In this document: positions 35,647 through 35,863 of the stretch, one piece after another
Layout: each line of letters begins with the position of its first letter
Position numbering within the stretch: position 1 is the stretch's first letter
Source: Saccoglossus kowalevskii
Lineage: Eukaryota > Hemichordata > Enteropneusta > Harrimaniidae
Assembly (NCBI RefSeq): GCF_000003605.2
Contig: NW_003106097.1
Coordinates: forward strand, 117,851-153,713
Length of the DNA stretch: 35,863 bases
Direction of reading: 5' to 3'
The notes under the pieces: model-generated
What the model was told of the DNA's origin: nothing
The model's database searches: none
What the model saw: only the letters and a program-made list of their open reading frames with translations
Program-made: the position numbers and the translations under genes

Positions 35647-35755
35647 TTAAAGTGGGAGGGTCGTCACCTGCGCACGCTCGGGAATTGAGTCCCAAGCGAT
35701 GATAACAACACACACTAAAAACACCTGTTTGTAAACAATGACACGCTATGGCCAC
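35647..35755. mobile_element. Partial family B subtype 2 element, right end missing
   Basis: It begins TTAAAGTGGGAGGGTCGTCA and continues with CCTGCGCACGC, GATAACAACACAC and GACACGCTATGG, in the order of the complete copy at 4389-4552. The homology stops near CACCTGACC, before the expected GCGCATGCGC right terminus. The copy therefore looks truncated. Confidence 0.7.
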
Positions 35756-35863
35756 CTGACCCACAATCAATTGGGGGCTGAAAATTAATAAATACTAATT
35801 TTAAAAAAAAATCTTCCGCTATACGTAAATAAATAAACAAGTTGTGAAACATGGCACCTAGTA

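Overview
The window reads as nuclear DNA from an invertebrate animal. It is AT-rich (about one third G+C by eye), gene-poor and full of short interspersed repeats. Its coding content is carried by short exons with consensus GT/AG splice sites, and there is no bacterial-style packing of genes. A C-terminal extracellular domain with a 'GCF-D ... NGGWC ... NDVY' pattern resembles WSC-like domains common in molluscs, cnidarians, amphioxus and similar animals. I lean towards a marine invertebrate, perhaps a mollusc, but the sequence does not settle the phylum.

Three gene models can be supported. (1) A complete small secreted prepropeptide gene lies on the + strand at about 16.86-18.33 kb. It has a TATA box, a non-coding first exon, three coding exons, a stop codon and an AATAAA signal. 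The 71-residue precursor has a signal peptide, a short pro-region, a Lys-Arg site and a four-cysteine C-terminal peptide ending in Gly. (2) Its paralogue lies on the - strand at about 5.84-6.19 kb. It keeps the same promoter layout, the same 5' UTR intron, the same signal-peptide start (MSTKLFA) and the same phase-1 splice site, but I could not find its cysteine-bearing exon. The two genes point away from each other about 10.7 kb apart. (3) A seven-exon gene on the + strand (22334-30001) encodes a predicted 492-residue type II membrane glycoprotein. Its parts are an acidic then basic cytosolic N-terminus, one membrane span, a Thr/Ser/Pro-rich mucin-like stalk with 20-residue repeats, a 30-residue six-cysteine module and a WSC-like domain. 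Its last four introns are all phase 1.

Most of the remaining sequence is intergenic or intronic, with several repeat families. Family A has five copies of about 250-360 bp (14.8, 24.9, 29.4, 30.5 and 32.8 kb). Each carries two CArG-like motifs whose starts are exactly 21 bp apart. Family B consists of TTAA-bounded MITE-like elements with GC-rich inverted ends (0.9, 4.4, 34.5 and 35.6 kb). There is also a 327-bp element with perfect 15-bp terminal inverted repeats (32.2-32.5 kb), a 110-bp near-identical direct duplication (13.4-13.6 kb), a 56-bp tandem duplication (6.6 kb) and an (ATT)n microsatellite (21.2 kb). I saw no tRNA, rRNA or CRISPR array.

The likeliest undescribed system is the divergent pair of cysteine-rich prepropeptide genes. 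The repeat family that spreads paired CArG motifs is second.
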